The notes below the pieces were generated by a model, which ran no database searches, had not been told where the DNA came from, and worked only from the letters and a program-made list of their open reading frames with translations. Shown piece after piece: positions 28,301-41,636 of a stretch of DNA of 64,000 bases. The position numbers were made by a program, and so were the translations under genes. Position 1 is the first letter of the stretch. Each line of letters opens with the position of its first letter. This DNA is from Lasioglossum baleicum (lineage: Eukaryota > Arthropoda > Insecta > Hymenoptera > Halictidae). The stretch lies in contig NW_027469101.1 of NCBI RefSeq assembly GCF_051020765.1, positions 930,001-994,000 of the forward strand, written 5' to 3'.

Positions 28301-29745
28301 TTAAGAATGTTCCCAGTTTCTATAAAGGCAAACGATTTATCGAAAACCTTGCCGTCCGTGAAGCTAACTCGCCGTATCGAGTGTAGAACTTCGTGTTTAT
28401 AAAAACACATTGGTATACGTTTTAGTGACGGCACCTTAAATTCATGTATGAATTATAATATCGATCGACAAACCGATCGAGAACATTATCACACTCTTTG
28501 GCGGCCGAACAGCTATGACAGTAGATTCAGCTATCCTTTGATTGTGAGAGACAACGACGGTATGCCGAGATTAAATCCACCTAGCAGTATTAGCAATAGA
28601 AAACTTACACCACGGTATGAATATTAATGTAGGGTGACCAGCTGCTGGAGGACATCACCAATTGGAATAAAATCATTCCTTTTACCCAGTTCCAAACATT
28701 CCGAGAACACAACACGCTGCAGCGATTGTGTTCTTCAACTTTCACGCGAACAAATTATTACACATTTTAGCAGACGGTTCCGCTGTTTTCATGAATATGT
28801 AGGAATATCGAGGGCAAACCTTTCGAGAACGTTGTGACCATCGATGAGAGTGGCACAGCTACGTCAATACCTTCAACTATCCCGCGATACAGATAGTCAA
28901 TCCAGGTATTCTAGGAGTACATCCGCTCTACAGCATTGGTAATAGACACCTAAATTCACGGTTTCAATATCAAAGTAGAGCGACAAACAGTCGGAGGTCA
29001 ATTCGTACAAAGTAATTCATTTTAGCTAATACATTACATGCCGAAAATGTTAATCCGCTGCAGGGAGTGTCTTACTCATTGTTGACGTAAAATAATTAGA
29101 GGACATTTTAGCATTCGGAATCCATATTTTCATGCACGTATAGCAAAACCGAAAGTCGAACCTTCGAGAACGTTATCACCTTGTTCGAGATTAGAACGGC
29201 TGAGTCTATAGCATCACCCATCACTCTGACACCGAGATACAAACCAGGCATTCCGGGAGAAATCAGCTGCTCAGTATGGACATTAGACTCACTATTTCAC
29301 GGTGTAAATATTAGAGTACATAGTCAATCCTTTGTAAAACGTTACCTATTGCGATAATGTCAAACATTTCCGCCGGCCTTTCCTTCCGAAATAATAAACC
29401 GCTGTATCGTGAGGATAACATCGTGTTCAATGGAACAAATTCCAATACGTTTTAATTACGGGTAACATAACTCCATGTATTATGAGATCGAGTGTCAATC
29501 CGCATCAGAAAGTTACCTCCCTCTATGAGGGTCGAACGGATGAGCCAATAGCTTCACCGATCCACCGATTCCGAGAGTCAAACCAGGATTTTCAGCAATA
29601 AATCAGCTGAACGTTATTGGTAATAGACTTCTTAATTCACGATTTGAATATTAAAATTGAGAGACAAATCGTTTGAGAAGGTTACTAATCGCAATAAGGT
29701 CAAACGATTTACCGGATGCCTTCCCGTCCGAGAAGCCAATTCGCC

Positions 29746-29960
29746 CTATCGACCTTCGGGTTCAGGGAAACGCATTAGCACCATTTTAGTGACGGGGATC
29801 ATAATTTCTGAAAGAATACGAAGATCGGGGGTCAAACCGTTCGAGAACATTACCACCATCTGTGAGAGACAAACAGTTATGTCAACACCTTCACCTATAT
29901 TCGTGGTTCCGAGAGTAAAGCCTGCAATTCTATGAGTAACTCCGCTGAACAGTATTGGCA
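29746..29960 (+). repeat. Marker unit, inverted partner of 48663-48878
   Basis: Shares with the reverse complement of 48663-48878 the strings AACGCATTAGCACCATTTTA, GTCAACACCTTCACCTATAT and GTAACTCCGC, clearly closer than ordinary units. Confidence 0.8.
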
Positions 29961-30751
29961 ATAGGTACCTAACCAACAGGTTGAATATTAAACTAGTGCG
30001 TCAATCCGTTGGAGACTATAACCAATTTTTACATAGTCATACAATTTACCGAATACTTTACCTTCCTAGAACCTAACCCGCTATATCGGGCATCATACTT
30101 AGTGCCAGTGAAACCAATCAGTAGATTTTTAGCAGACGTAGACCTCTGTTTCAGGTATGAATAGCAAGGTCGGTAGTCAAACCTTTGCAGATCGATTCCA
30201 CCTTCCTTGAGAGCCTCACACCTAAAACAATAGCTTCTCCTATTGATTGCGAGAATCATACCACATATTTTAGGCGAAAATACGCTAAACAATATTGGCA
30301 ATAGATACCGTAATTCAAGGCATGAATGTTAAGGTTGTGATTTAAACCGTCGGAGAATATTATTAATTGGTATAAAGTCATTCTTTATACCGTATACCTT
30401 GCTTTCCGTGAACCAAACCTGCTGTAGGATGTGTCTTGCTGATTGCTCGCGCAAAGTCATATAAGCAGACATTTCGGCGGAGGGACACCTTATTAGCATG
30501 TCTGCGTAATAAAATCGAGAGTCAGACAGGTGGATAACGTTACCAGCCTTCCTGAAGGATGCGCAGCTAAGCCAATAACATCACGTATGCTGTGATACCA
30601 AGTGTAAAACCAGGCATACCGGCATTAAATCCTCTGAACTGTATTGACAATACGTACCTTCAATGGCGGCAGGAATACCAATGTTGAGAGTCAAACCGTC
30701 GGAGGACATTATCAGTTGGTGCAAAGACGTTCTTTTTACACAATTCCGTAC

Positions 30752-30773
30752 TGACCGAAAATCCACCCAGCTG
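30752..30773. repeat. Target-site duplication, left of GC-rich copy 2
   Basis: A 22-bp segment starting TGACCGAAAATCCA and ending CAGCTG. It matches the segment at 31320-31341 with a few substitutions. Both correspond to half-A satellite text CCGAGAACCTAACCCGCTG. Confidence 0.65.
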
Positions 30774-31319
30774 GGGCTGCGGTGGGCCTTCTGATCCCAT
30801 TTCAGTATGGGTATGAAGAACCCACGGTGTCTGAGACGGCCGAACCAAGGCCGAGGTGAGCAAGCTCCTTATTCAGGAAGTATGGTGTCCTTACGCGGCG
30901 TATGACAAGTACGGCCCTGCATTCAGTGGTACCACGGGAACCGGTTCAAGCCCTGGGGTAGGCGGGCTTCGGACCGCCCGCCCCCTCCTGCCCCGGTTGC
31001 TTGGATTTGCCACGAGGGTTTCAGTGGTAAGCCCATATCGCGGGTTAGGGGGCCCGCCTCCGGACAGGTTAAACCTTCATCGAGTGTGCTGCGTGAGATC
31101 AGCTAGGGCACTGGCCTGCAGAGTCAGAAGGGATTTAGAAGGGTCCCGTCCTACCCAAGGTTGGTGCGTAGGGCTTGCAGTCTACGAGCTAATTCGTTGG
31201 TGCGCGGTAAGTTGCGCCACGCACTGCGTTGATTTGGCGTATCCCATTCCCGCGCCCATGGGAGCCGTGTGGATGAAGCCCTAATGGCAGGAACCGCATG
31301 TTAAATCTCCGACACACGT
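30774..31319. mobile_element. GC-rich interspersed element, copy 2
   Basis: Second copy of the element at 16668-17215, about 546 bp, with the same start (GGGCTGCGGTGGGCCTTCT) and the same end (CTCCGACACACGT). It lies in a forward satellite unit while copy 1 lies in an inverted one, so the two sit in opposite orientation relative to their host repeats and inserted independently. It carries GGTTCAAGCCC (about 30943-30953), a good tRNA B-box-like match at the same position as in copy 1. An open frame of 142 codons (30856-31284, + strand) spans much of it. Its last 65 or so codons stay open without indels in copy 1 (from 16980), sharing VRSARALACR and VGLAVYELI. No protein family was recognised, and the frame may be only a consequence of high GC. 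Confidence 0.75.
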
Positions 31320-31341
31320 TGACCGAGAACCCAATCCGCTG
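31320..31341. repeat. Target-site duplication, right of GC-rich copy 2
   Basis: A 22-bp segment starting TGACCGAGAACCCA and ending CCGCTG, after which the satellite unit continues with TAGCG. It pairs with 30752-30773. Confidence 0.65.
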
Positions 31342-32489
31342 TAGCGATGGTCCCGCTCCGTTTTCACTTGATTACATCTGTGCACATTTCGGCAGACCGG
31401 CACCTTAATTTCCTGCATGAATTTGACATGCGGGCGTCAAACCGTTCGGGAACGTTTCCACTTTGTGTAAGAGACGAACGGCTATGTCAATAGATTCACA
31501 TAACCAACGATACCGAAAGTCAAACCAGGAATTCCGTGAGTAAATCCGCAGTGCAGTATTGACAAGAGAAACCTTAATTTGCGGTATGAATGGTAATATA
31601 GAGATTCGAGCCGTCGTATATCGATACTTACTGTTACAGGTTCAATCTTCTTACTGGATACATTACCCTCCGAGAAACAAACCCGTTGCAGCAAGTATTT
31701 GGCTTAGAGTTCAGGGAATGAAATTAGTTGACACTATGACAGTCAGACACGCAAATTGCATCTATGAATAGGAAGATGTAGGGTCAAGTCGTCCGAGAAC
31801 GTTAGCAACTCTTATGACAGTAGCATGGCTAATGCAATAGCTTCACCTTTCCTGTGATTTCGAGTGATGAAGCGAGGTATTGCGGGAGAAAATCCGCTGA
31901 ACAGTACTGGCAATAGACACATCAATGTACGATTTAAATATTAAAGTAGACCGTCAGACTGATTGAGTGCGTTGCCAATTTGTATAAATTCGAACGATTT
32001 GCTAGAGACCTTACACGCAGAAGGCATGTAACGGGAGTATAACTTCCTGTTCAGAAATGAAATTAGTATTCATTTCAGTAATGGGCATCTTATCATCGTG
32101 TGTGAATTAGAATATCGAGGATCAATCAGTTCTAGGATATTACAACCTTCTGTGAGAGAGGAACAGCTAAGTCAATTGCTTCACCTATCCTGTGATTCTG
32201 TGAGTCATTCAAGTTATTCCGGGACTATTCCGCTGGCCAGTATTTGCAATAGTGTGCTTATTTCATGGTATGAATATTATAGCAGCGCATCAAACCATTT
32301 TATAGCCTCACCTATTCGTATAGTGCAAAACATTTTGCCGTAGACCTTACATTCCGTGAATCTATCCCGCTGTATCGAGAGTACAACTTCGTGTTCATAG
32401 AAGCAAGTTAGTATAGATTTTAGTGACGGGCACCATAATATCATGTGTGAATTCGATGATCCAGTGTCAAACCTTACAAGAACGTGAAT

Positions 32490-32565
32490 ACCTTCCTTGC
32501 GATTCGAACAGCTATCACAATGGCTTCCTTGAGAGTCGAACAGCTAGATGAATAGCTTCACGTAT
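32490..32565 (+). repeat. Short tandem duplication of half-B text
   Basis: CTTCCTTGCGATTCGAACAG and CTTCCTTGAGAGTCGAACAG follow each other about 32 bp apart, duplicating the segment that ends in the AATAGCTTCAC region. Confidence 0.78.
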
Positions 32566-32970
32566 GCTGTGACTCTGAGAGTCAAATCTGGTAATGTCGG
32601 TGAAAATCCACTGATGATTATTGGCAATTGACACCTTAATTAGCGGTATTAATATTGGTGTAGGGAGACAAACCGTCGGGGAATATCACCAATTCGTATA
32701 GAGTCATTCCGTTTTTGAATACCTTACCTTCCGATATCCAATCCTGATGTAGAGAGCGTCCTGCTTAATGTAAACAGAATCAGATCAGTAGGCATTTTAG
32801 GGGATGGACACCACATGCTCGTATACAAATGTCAACATCGATAGTCAATGCGTTCGAGAACGTTAACACCTACTTTGAATTTCGTACGGCTAAGTCAATA
32901 GTTCCAACAATGCTGTGATAAGGAGAGCCAAATCAGGTATTCCTGAAGTAAATCCGCAGGACGGTATTGG

Positions 32971-33330
32971 CAATAAACACTTCAACTCACTATATGAATA
33001 TTAAATTACAGCGTCAGATCACTTGTGAACGTTACCAATCAATATTACCTCATATTCCTTACCAGACACGTTTCCTTCCAAGAACCGAACACGCTGTAAC
33101 GAATGTCACGCTTAGTGCGTACGGATGCAAATAAGGAGACAGTCTAGGAGACCGACAACATCTTCTTCATGTATGAATTAGAAGATCGAGTGTCTAACCG
33201 TTCGATACCGTTATCTGATTCTTCGAGAGTCGCACAGCTAAGTCAGAAGCTTCACTTGTTCTGTGATTCGGGGAGACAAACCAGGTATTCCTTGAGTGAA
33301 TTCGTTGTTGAGTATTGGCAATTGACACCT
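32971..33330 (+). repeat. Marker unit, direct partner of 57531-57890
   Basis: About one monomer with private variants shared with 57531-57890: CAATAAACAC..CAACTCAC, AACTCACTATATGAATA, GGAGACA.T.TAG.AGAC, and CGAGAGTCGCACAGC after TTATC.GATTC. The offset is 24,560 bp. Confidence 0.8.
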
Positions 33331-35580
33331 TAATTCACGGTTTGAATATTAAAGCAGGCCGTCGGGCCCTTGTAGAACATTACCTAATCGTTTAGGCCAA
33401 TCTTGATACAGTATGCTTTACCTTCTGAAAAACTGACCCGCTGTATCGTGAATATAGAAACCAGTACAGGGGAGCGAAATGGTATACATTCCAGTGACGG
33501 TGATAATAATTTCATAAATGCATCAGAAGCTCGAGGTTCAAACCGTACGAGAACGTCACCGCCTTCTGTGAGCGATCATCGGCTAAGTCAATAGTTTCAC
33601 ATAACTGTGATTTCGAAAGCTAAACCAGATATTCCGGGAGTTAATGCACGGTACAGTATTGGCAAGAGACACCTCAATTCACGGATTGAATAGTAATACA
33701 GATACTCGAACCTTCGTAGAACGGTACATACTGGTATATGATCAAACTTTGTACCTGATACCTTACCCTCCGAGAACGTAACCCGATGTATGTATAGTAT
33801 TACTTCGTACTCAGGGATACAAAGTAACATACATTGCAGTGGAGGGCATCGTAATTTCATGTATGAATGAGAAGGTCGAGGGAGAAACCGTTCGAGAACG
33901 TTACCACACTCTCTGAGAGACGAACGGCTATGTCAATAGCTTCATCTATCCTGAGATTCCGAGAATCAAACTAGGCATTCTAGAGTACATCCGCTGTACA
34001 GCAATGCCAATGGACACATAAATTCTCGGCATGGGCATTAAAGGTGGATGTAAAATCGTCGGAGAACATTACCAACTGTTATGGATTCATGCTTCCTACA
34101 TACTACGTTACCTTCCGAGAACGTATCTCGCTGTATCGAGAGTATGTCTTCGTGATAAGCGAAACAAATTAGTAAACATTTGAATGACGGGATGCATAAT
34201 TTCATATTTCAATCAGACTATCGAGTGTCAAACCGTTCGAGCACGAGAACGCTACCAATTTGTATCGAGTCAAACCTTCTACGAAGGCCTTACATGTCGT
34301 GGATCTAACCCTCTGTATCGAAAGTGTGACTCGATGTTCAGAAGACCAAATGAGTATACATTTTAGTGCCGTGCACCTAAATTCCATGAATGGAATAGAA
34401 GATCGAGGGTCAAACAGTTCCAGAACGTTACCACCTTCATAGAGGATCGAACGGCTAAGTCTATAGCTTCACATATCATGTGACTCCCACATGCAAACCA
34501 GGTAGCCCAGGAGTAAATCCGCTGGACAGTATTAGCAATCGGCTTCATAATTCGCGTATTGAATATTAAAATATAGCGACACACCGTGTGAGAACGATAC
34601 TAATTGCTATAAAGTGAAAAGCTGTACCGAATGCCATACCTATCCCGCCGTATCCAGAGTATAGCATCGTCATTAGGGAAACACATTAGTATACAATTTT
34701 GTGACGACACCTCAAATTCATGTATGAATAAGAAGATCAACGGTCAAACCGTTCCCAAACGTTGCCACATTCTGTGAGAGACGAAAGGCCATGCCAATAG
34801 CTTCATATATCCTGTGATTCTGAAAGTCAAACGTGATATTACGGGAGTAAATGCGCTGTACGGTATCGGCAATAGATATCTTAATTCACAGATTATGTAA
34901 TAGGGTAGTGCGTCAAACTGTTTGCGAGCGATACCAATTGCTATTAAGTCAAACGGTTTACGGAAGATCTTACCTTCCGAGGATCGGACACGCTGTATCG
35001 AGAGTATAAGATGTTGTTCAGAGGGGCGAATTATTATTCATTTTAATGACGTGCACCTTAATTTCCTGTATGAGTTAGAAAATCGAGTGTGAAACCGTTG
35101 GGGAACATTTCCACCTTCTGAGAGACATGAACTGCGACATCAATAGCTACACCCATTCTGCCTTTCCAAGAGTCAAACATGGTATTCCGGGATTAAATCT
35201 ATTGCAATAGATACCTCAATTAGCGCTCTGAATATTAAAATGGAGCGTCTCACCGTGTGAGAGCGTCACGAGTTTGTATCAAGTCAAACCTTTTACCGCA
35301 GGCGTTACCTACAGCAATCTTCACCCGCTTCATTGAGAGTAAGACTTCGTGTCCAGAGAAACACATTATATTCATTTCACAGACGTCAACCATATTTTCG
35401 TACATGAATCAGCAGATTGATGGACAGACCGTTTCAGACCTTTACCACGTTCGCTGCGTGTCGAACGGCTAAGACAATAACCGTCTGCTATCCTCTGATT
35501 CCTATATTTACATCAGGTATTCGGGGAGTAAATTCGCTGATCAGTATTGGCAATAGAAACCGTAATTCACGGATTGAATA

Positions 35581-35840
35581 TTAGTGTAGGGGATCAACCG
35601 ACCAGAGAACATTACCAATTCGTTGAAAGTCATTCCTCTTACAGAATGCCTTCCCCGCGGAGAACCTAACCTGCTGTTGCGAGTGTTCTCGGAAAGAGGT
35701 TTGTGTACATTTCAGCGGGCCGACACCACATGTTTGTGTATAAATATCAGCATCGAGAGGCAAAGCGTTCTGGAACGTTACCGCCTTCCTTGAGAACCGA
35801 GCGGCTATGTCAACAGCTTAAACTATACTCCTATTTCATT
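35581..35840 (+). repeat. Subtype-3 satellite half-unit with TATAAATA
   Basis: Half A followed by the start of half B in a distinctive form: CATGTTTGTGTATAAATA (TATAAATA at 35739-35746), then TCAGCATCGAGAGGCAAAGC and GTTACCGCCTTCC. Other members are near 38048-38290, 51909-52170, 53579-53844 and, inverted, 22800-22960. Homology between this site and 51909 continues into the next unit (shared CCGCTTAATAGT-like text in place of CCGCTGAACAGT), about 530 bp in all. Confidence 0.75.
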
Positions 35841-37174
35841 AGCGCAACCAGGTATGCCGTGAGTAAATCCACTTAATAGTGTAGGCTTTGGACACCTTAA
35901 TTCACGGTTACAATATTAATGTGGGGCATCAATCCATTTTAGATAGTTACGAATTGGTGTACAGTAAAACCATTTACCGAAAACCTAACATTCCATGAAA
36001 GAAACGCACTCTACCGAAAATATCATCGTGTTCAGCGGAATCCATTAGTATTCGTTTTAATTTCATGAATGAAATAGAATATCGTGGGCCAAACCGTTCT
36101 GGTACGGGACCACCGTATTTGAGATTCGTACGGCTATGTCGGTAGTCTCATCAATCGTGTGATTCTGAGATTCAAATCATGTAATCCGGGAGGAAATCCG
36201 CTGAAGGGTAATGGCAATTGACACAATAATTAACGGCATGATTATTAATGTAGTGAGTCAAACCGTTGAGGAACATAACCATATCGTTTAAAATTATTCC
36301 TTTTACCGAAAGCATTACCGCCGGAGAAACTGTCCCGCCGTATCGAGAGTATAACTTCGTGTTCAGAGAAGCACACTAGTATACATTTTTGTAACTGCAC
36401 CTTAAATTCATGTATGAATTAGTATATCGATGATCAAGCGAAACGAGAATGTTACCTCCCTCTGTGAGTACGAACTTCTAGGTCAATCGCTCCACGTATG
36501 CTGTGATTCCGAGGGTCAAACCAGGCGTTCCAGAAGTTAAGGAGCTGAATAGGGCCGGCATTAGACACCTTTATTCCCGGTTTGAACAATAAAGTAGATC
36601 GTTAAACCGTTTGAGGGCGTTACCAGTTGGTATGAAGTCAAACGTTTTACTGAGAACTTACCCTGCAAAAAACCAATCCGCTGTATCGCTAGTATAACAT
36701 GGTCTTCAGTGGGACGAGTTATTATACATTTTAGTGACGGTACTTTAATTTCATGTATGAATTAGGTAATCGAGGGTCAAGCAGTTCGAGGATATTACCA
36801 CACTCTTTCAGAACCGAACAGCTAAGTCTGTAGCTTCAGCTATAATGTGATTCTGAGAGTCGTACCTGGTACTCCAGGAGTAAATCCGTCGAACTTTATT
36901 GGCAATAAACACCCTAATTCACGGTATATATTTGTATATTTGTATACAGTCCAACGTTTTACTGAAGTCCTTAACATGAGTGAATCTCACCGGCTTCATC
37001 GGGAGTATAATGTCGTGTTCAGAGAAAGGAATTAGTAATCACTAAAGTTACGGGCACATCAGCTTCGTGTATGATTTAGTAGATCGAGAGTCAAATCGTT
37101 GAAGAACGTTACCATCTTACTTGAGAATAGCAGAGCTAAGTCAATTGCTTCACCGATCCAGCAATACTGTCAAG

Positions 37175-37620
37175 TATTGTTGCGCATATATCGTGGCCCA
37201 CCGAAACGTCCGTCGCCGTACCCCGACCTTAATCTCATACCGGCTTGCCCGTCCAGATGGTATTGGCTATAATCAAGTCCACCACTACCTCAGGAACCAT
37301 GCGGAACGTGGATAATCCCTGCCTACAATTCTCATGTGCCTTCCTTCTCATAGCAATCAATCAAATCAGATCTGTTAGGTGTTGCAATCATCACTGAATC
37401 GTGGACAAGTTGGACCTGCCCATACCGGTCGGCAGCTCAATCAGCCGAGCCAACGGGGCCGCACTACCCCGGGGAAACTCGTATCCGGCGGGGGCCACGA
37501 GTAGGGGGAGCCGCCGGCTTTGCGCTCGGTCCCTGCAGGTGGCCGCGGCCGTTACTCCTGCACCGCCAAAGTATGCCACTACCAACCATACCCCCTGCAC
37601 GGACGGTCGCAAGCACAGGG
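37175..37620. mobile_element. Unclassified GC-rich insertion, single copy
   Basis: About 446 bp of sequence with no satellite similarity, splitting half B of a forward unit. The flanks ATACTGTCAAG (37164-37174) and ATACTGACAGC (37621-37631) align to the same satellite text (ATTCCGAGAGTC), so they look like a short imperfect target duplication. The inside has a moderate-GC left part and a very GC-rich right part (37440-37570, with CCGGCGGGGGCCACGAG and GGTGGCCGCGGCCG). It shows no clear similarity to the element at 16.7 and 30.8 kb and no poly(A). Open frames on both strands (37391-37675 minus, 37401-37691 plus) look like GC-driven chance frames; none resembles a protein I know. A truncated retrotransposon or SINE is possible. 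Confidence 0.6.
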
Positions 37621-38047
37621 ATACTGACAGCCACACCTGGTATTCCGGGAGATGGCAGGTAAAGATTATTGGCAATAGACACCTTAGTTAACGGTTTGAA
37701 TATTGAATCACATCGTCAAACTCTTATATGACGTTAAATAATGGTATAGACTCAGTCACTTTAACGATAGATTTACCTTCGGAGAAGATAACCTGCTGTT
37801 TCGAGAGTGTAATCTCGTGTTCAGGGGATCAAATCAGTATACATTTTAGTTCCTGGCACCTTAATGTCATGTATGAATTGGATGATCGATGGTCAAACCG
37901 CTCGAGAACGTTACCAACCTCTTTGAGAGACGAACGTGTAATTCAATAGATTGACCTGTTCCATGATTTCAAGAGACAAACCGTGATCCCCGGGAGTATA
38001 TCCGCTGAGAAGTTTTGTAACTGACACCGTAATTCACGGATTGAATA

Positions 38048-38290
38048 TTAATGTGCAGGGTCAACCGGGCAGAGAACATTACCAATTCGTAGAACGTCAT
38101 TTCACTTACAGAATACTATACCTGCGGAGAAACTGACTCGCTGTAGCCAGTGTCCTGTTTAGTGTTCACGGAAACATATTAATATACATTTCAGCGGGCC
38201 AACACCACATGATTGTGTATAAATATCAGCAGCGAGAGGCAAAGCGATCAGGTACGTTACCACCTACCTTGAGAGCCGAGTGGCTTAGTC
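38048..38290 (+). repeat. Subtype-3 satellite half-unit with TATAAATA
   Basis: Has CATGATTGTGTATAAATATC (TATAAATA at 38218-38225) and the linked subtype-3 changes GGTCAACCGGGCAGAGAACA and GAGAGGCAAAGCG. Confidence 0.72.
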
Positions 38291-41200
38291 AATATCGTCA
38301 CCTATCCTGTGATACCGAGAGTCATACCAACTATACCAGGAGTAAATGCGCTGAAAAGTATTGCTAATAGACACATTAATTCGCGGTTGGAATATTACAG
38401 TAGAGCGTCAAATTGTCTGGGTGCGTTACCAATTGTTACATCGTCATACGCCTTACCGGATAATTTGCCCTTCCGAGAACATAACCTGCCCTATCGTGTG
38501 TGTTACTTCGGGATCAGCGAAACAAATTAGTAGACACTTTAGCAGACGCATACCTTATTTCCATATATGAGTATCAAAATCGAGAGTCAGATCGGTCCAG
38601 ATCGCAACCACCATCCATGACAGTGGCACAGCTACGCCAATATCTTGAGTTATCCTGTGATTCCGAAAGTCAATCCTGGTATTCCGAGAAACAATCAGCT
38701 GTACACTATTTGCAATGGACACCTTAGTTCAAGGTTTGAATAGTAATGTAGAGCGTCAAACCGCTTGAGAGGATTGCCATTTAGTATAAAGTCAAACACT
38801 TTACCGATGGCCTTACCTTCGGAGAAGCTATGCCACCGTATCGAGAGTATAACTTGGTGTTCACGAGACGAAATTAGTAAACATTTTAGTGACGTGGTCC
38901 GATGTTTCATGATAAGTAATAGGAGCGGGGATCACACCTTTCGATGAAGATACCACCTTCACTGAGACTCGAAGGGCTGAGTCAATAGCTTCATTCATCT
39001 TGTGATTACAAGTGGCAAAGGAGATATATCGGGAGTAAATGCATTGCACAGTATTGCAAATATATATACCTTAATTCTCGGATTGGAAATTAAAATAGAG
39101 CGTCACGCCGTGTGAGAACGTTATCAATTGATATGTCGTCAAACGTTCTTTCCGAAAGACTTACGGGCTGAGAAGCTGACCCTCCGTATGAAGCGTAGAA
39201 CGCAGTGTTTAGAGAAACACGTTAGTACTCAATTTAGCAACGGCACCCTACCTTCATGTAGGGATAAGGAAATCGACAGTTATACCGTTCGACATCGTTA
39301 CCATCTTGATGGAGTGTCGCATAGCTAACGCAATAGTTTCACCTACCATGTGATTCCGAGTGCCAAAGAAGTCATTACTGGAGCAAGTCCGCTGAATTAT
39401 AAAGGCAAATGACACCTTAATTCACGGTGCGAGAATTAAAGTGGATAGTAAAACTGTCACAGATCATTATCATTTGGTATAGAGTCACACTTTTTACCGA
39501 AGGCCTTGCCTTTGTAGAATGTAACTCGCTGCACCGAGATAATAATTTCGAGTCCATGGAAACAAATTAGTATTCATTTTAGTGACGTAGACCTTAATTT
39601 CGTGTACCAATCAGAAGAGCGAGTGACAAACCGTTCCAAAACGCTACCACCTTCATCGAGAACCGAACTACTAGATCAACAGCTAGAACTATCTTGTGAT
39701 TCCGAAGGTCAAAAAGGTATTCCGGGTGTCAATCCGCTTTACACTACTGACACCGGACACCTTAATTCACGGTATGAATATTAAGATAGAGCGCCAAACC
39801 ATTGTATAACTTTACCAATTGATGTAATGTCAAACTTTTTACAAAGAGCCTTACCTACCGTGAACCAAACCCGCCATATCGAGAGTATAATTTCGTGCTC
39901 AGAGAAACACATAAGTTTTCATTTTATCAACTGGCACCATAATTTCATGCATGGATTAGAAGATCGAGAGGCAAACGGTTCGAGAACGTTACCACCCTCT
40001 TTGGGATTCGAAAGGCTAAGTTAATAGCTTGACGTATAATGGGAATCCGAGAGGCAATCTAACTTCTCCGGGAGTAAATGCCCCGTACAGAATTGGCAAT
40101 AAGCACCTTAATTCTCGGAATTAATATTAAAGCAAACCGTCATAACGTTGTGTAGCGTTACCCAATTTTATAAAGTTATACGTTTTGCAGAAGATTTAAC
40201 CCTCCGAGACGCTAACCCTGTATATCCGGGGTATTACTTCGAGTTCACAGAAGTCAACTAGTGTACATTTTGGTGACGAGCACCTTATCTTCACATATGA
40301 TTTAGAACATCGAGGGTCAAAGCGTACCACCTTCTCTGAGTCACGAACGGATATGTCAAATACTTCACCTATCCTGCGATTCCGAGGGTCAAGCGGGTTT
40401 TCCGGGAGCAAATCCGCTCATCAGTTTTGGCAATAGATAACATAATTCACGCTTTGAATATTAAAGTGGACCGTCACACTGTTTGATACGGTTACCAATG
40501 CCTATAATTGCAATCACTTTACAGGAGACATAACCGTCCGCGAATCTCACCAGCTTCAGCGAGGGCATTATTTCGTGTTCAGTGAAACAAGTTAGTACAC
40601 ATTATAGTGACGGACACTTTAGTTTCTTGTATGAACTAGAACATCGAGTGTCAAGCCGATGGAGAACGTTGCCGCCTTCTTTGAGAGACGAAAGGATAAG
40701 TCAATATTTTCTGCTCTCGTGTGACGATGCGGGTCAAGCCAGGTATTCAGGGAGTAAATGCTGCGTACAGATCCAAATCGTTGGAGAAAGTTACCTATTG
40801 GAAGAGAGTCAAACTTTATACCGGGGGCATTACGTTCCGCGAACCTCAGCGCCTTCGTCGAGAGTATTAGATCGTGTTCATAGAAAGTAATTAGTATTCA
40901 TTTAAGTGACGGGACCATACCTTCGTGTATGAATTGTAATATCGTGTGTCAAACCGTTGCAGAACGACAACACCTTCTTAGAGAGTTGAGCGGCAAAGTT
41001 AATAGCATCACCAGCCCTGTGATTGCGAGAGTCAAACCAGGTACTTTGGGAGTAAATCCGCTGTACAGTATAGGCGTTAAAACACTACTTCCCGATATAA
41101 ATAATAAAGTACAGTGTCACACAGTTGGCAACGCTCCCCATTGTTATAGAGTCAAACATTCCACCAAAGGCATTAGCATACGAGAAGCTGACCCGCAGCA

Positions 41201-41614
41201 TCGAGTGTATATCTTCGCCTTCAGAGAGACAATGTATTATACATCATAGTACACCTTACTTTCATGTATGAATTACTTCCTCGAGAGTCAAACCGTTCCC
41301 GAACGCTCCAGCCTTGCGAGTAGGACGGCAAAGACAATAGCTTCACCTGTCCTCTGATTCCGAGAGTCAAACCAGCCATTTCGGGAGTTGACCCGCTGAA
41401 TAGTATTGGCAATAAACACCTTAATTCACGGCATGAAAAATAAAGTACAGATTCACACCACTGTAGACCCATACATATTGGCACGGAGACAGACTATTTT
41501 TCGAAGGCCTTACCATTCCGAGGACCAATCCCACTGTTTCTAGAGTGTATCGTCGTAATCAGAGGAACAAATAGGTAAACATTTTAGTGGCGGTCACCAT
41601 AGTTACATGTATGA

Positions 41615-41636
41615 AGTCGAAGATTGCCAATACTGC
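41615..41636. other. Orientation switch 3 (+ to -)
   Basis: Forward half B stops after GAAGTCGAAGAT (41624) and the inverted text TGCCAATACTGCCCTG begins at 41625 with no filler. Confidence 0.87.

Larger units (their letters stand above)
24073..41624 (+). repeat. 345-bp dimeric satellite, forward block 3
   Basis: Longest block in one orientation, with roughly 47 units once the two foreign insertions (30774-31319 and 37175-37620) are removed. The units have the same A/B half structure as block 1 and the same mixture of A-half subtypes: TATAACTTCGTGTTCAGAG, GTCTTGCTTAGTGCTCACGG, and the TATAAATA variant near 35.7 and 38.2 kb. It carries several marker units shared with other blocks (25241, 29746, 32971, 35581). 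No gene is visible. Confidence 0.94.

Noticed and set aside
37391..37691. Overlapping open frames of 94-96 codons on both strands as genes
   Set aside because: High GC keeps both strands open by chance. Neither product resembles a known family, and the frames run into satellite at one side.
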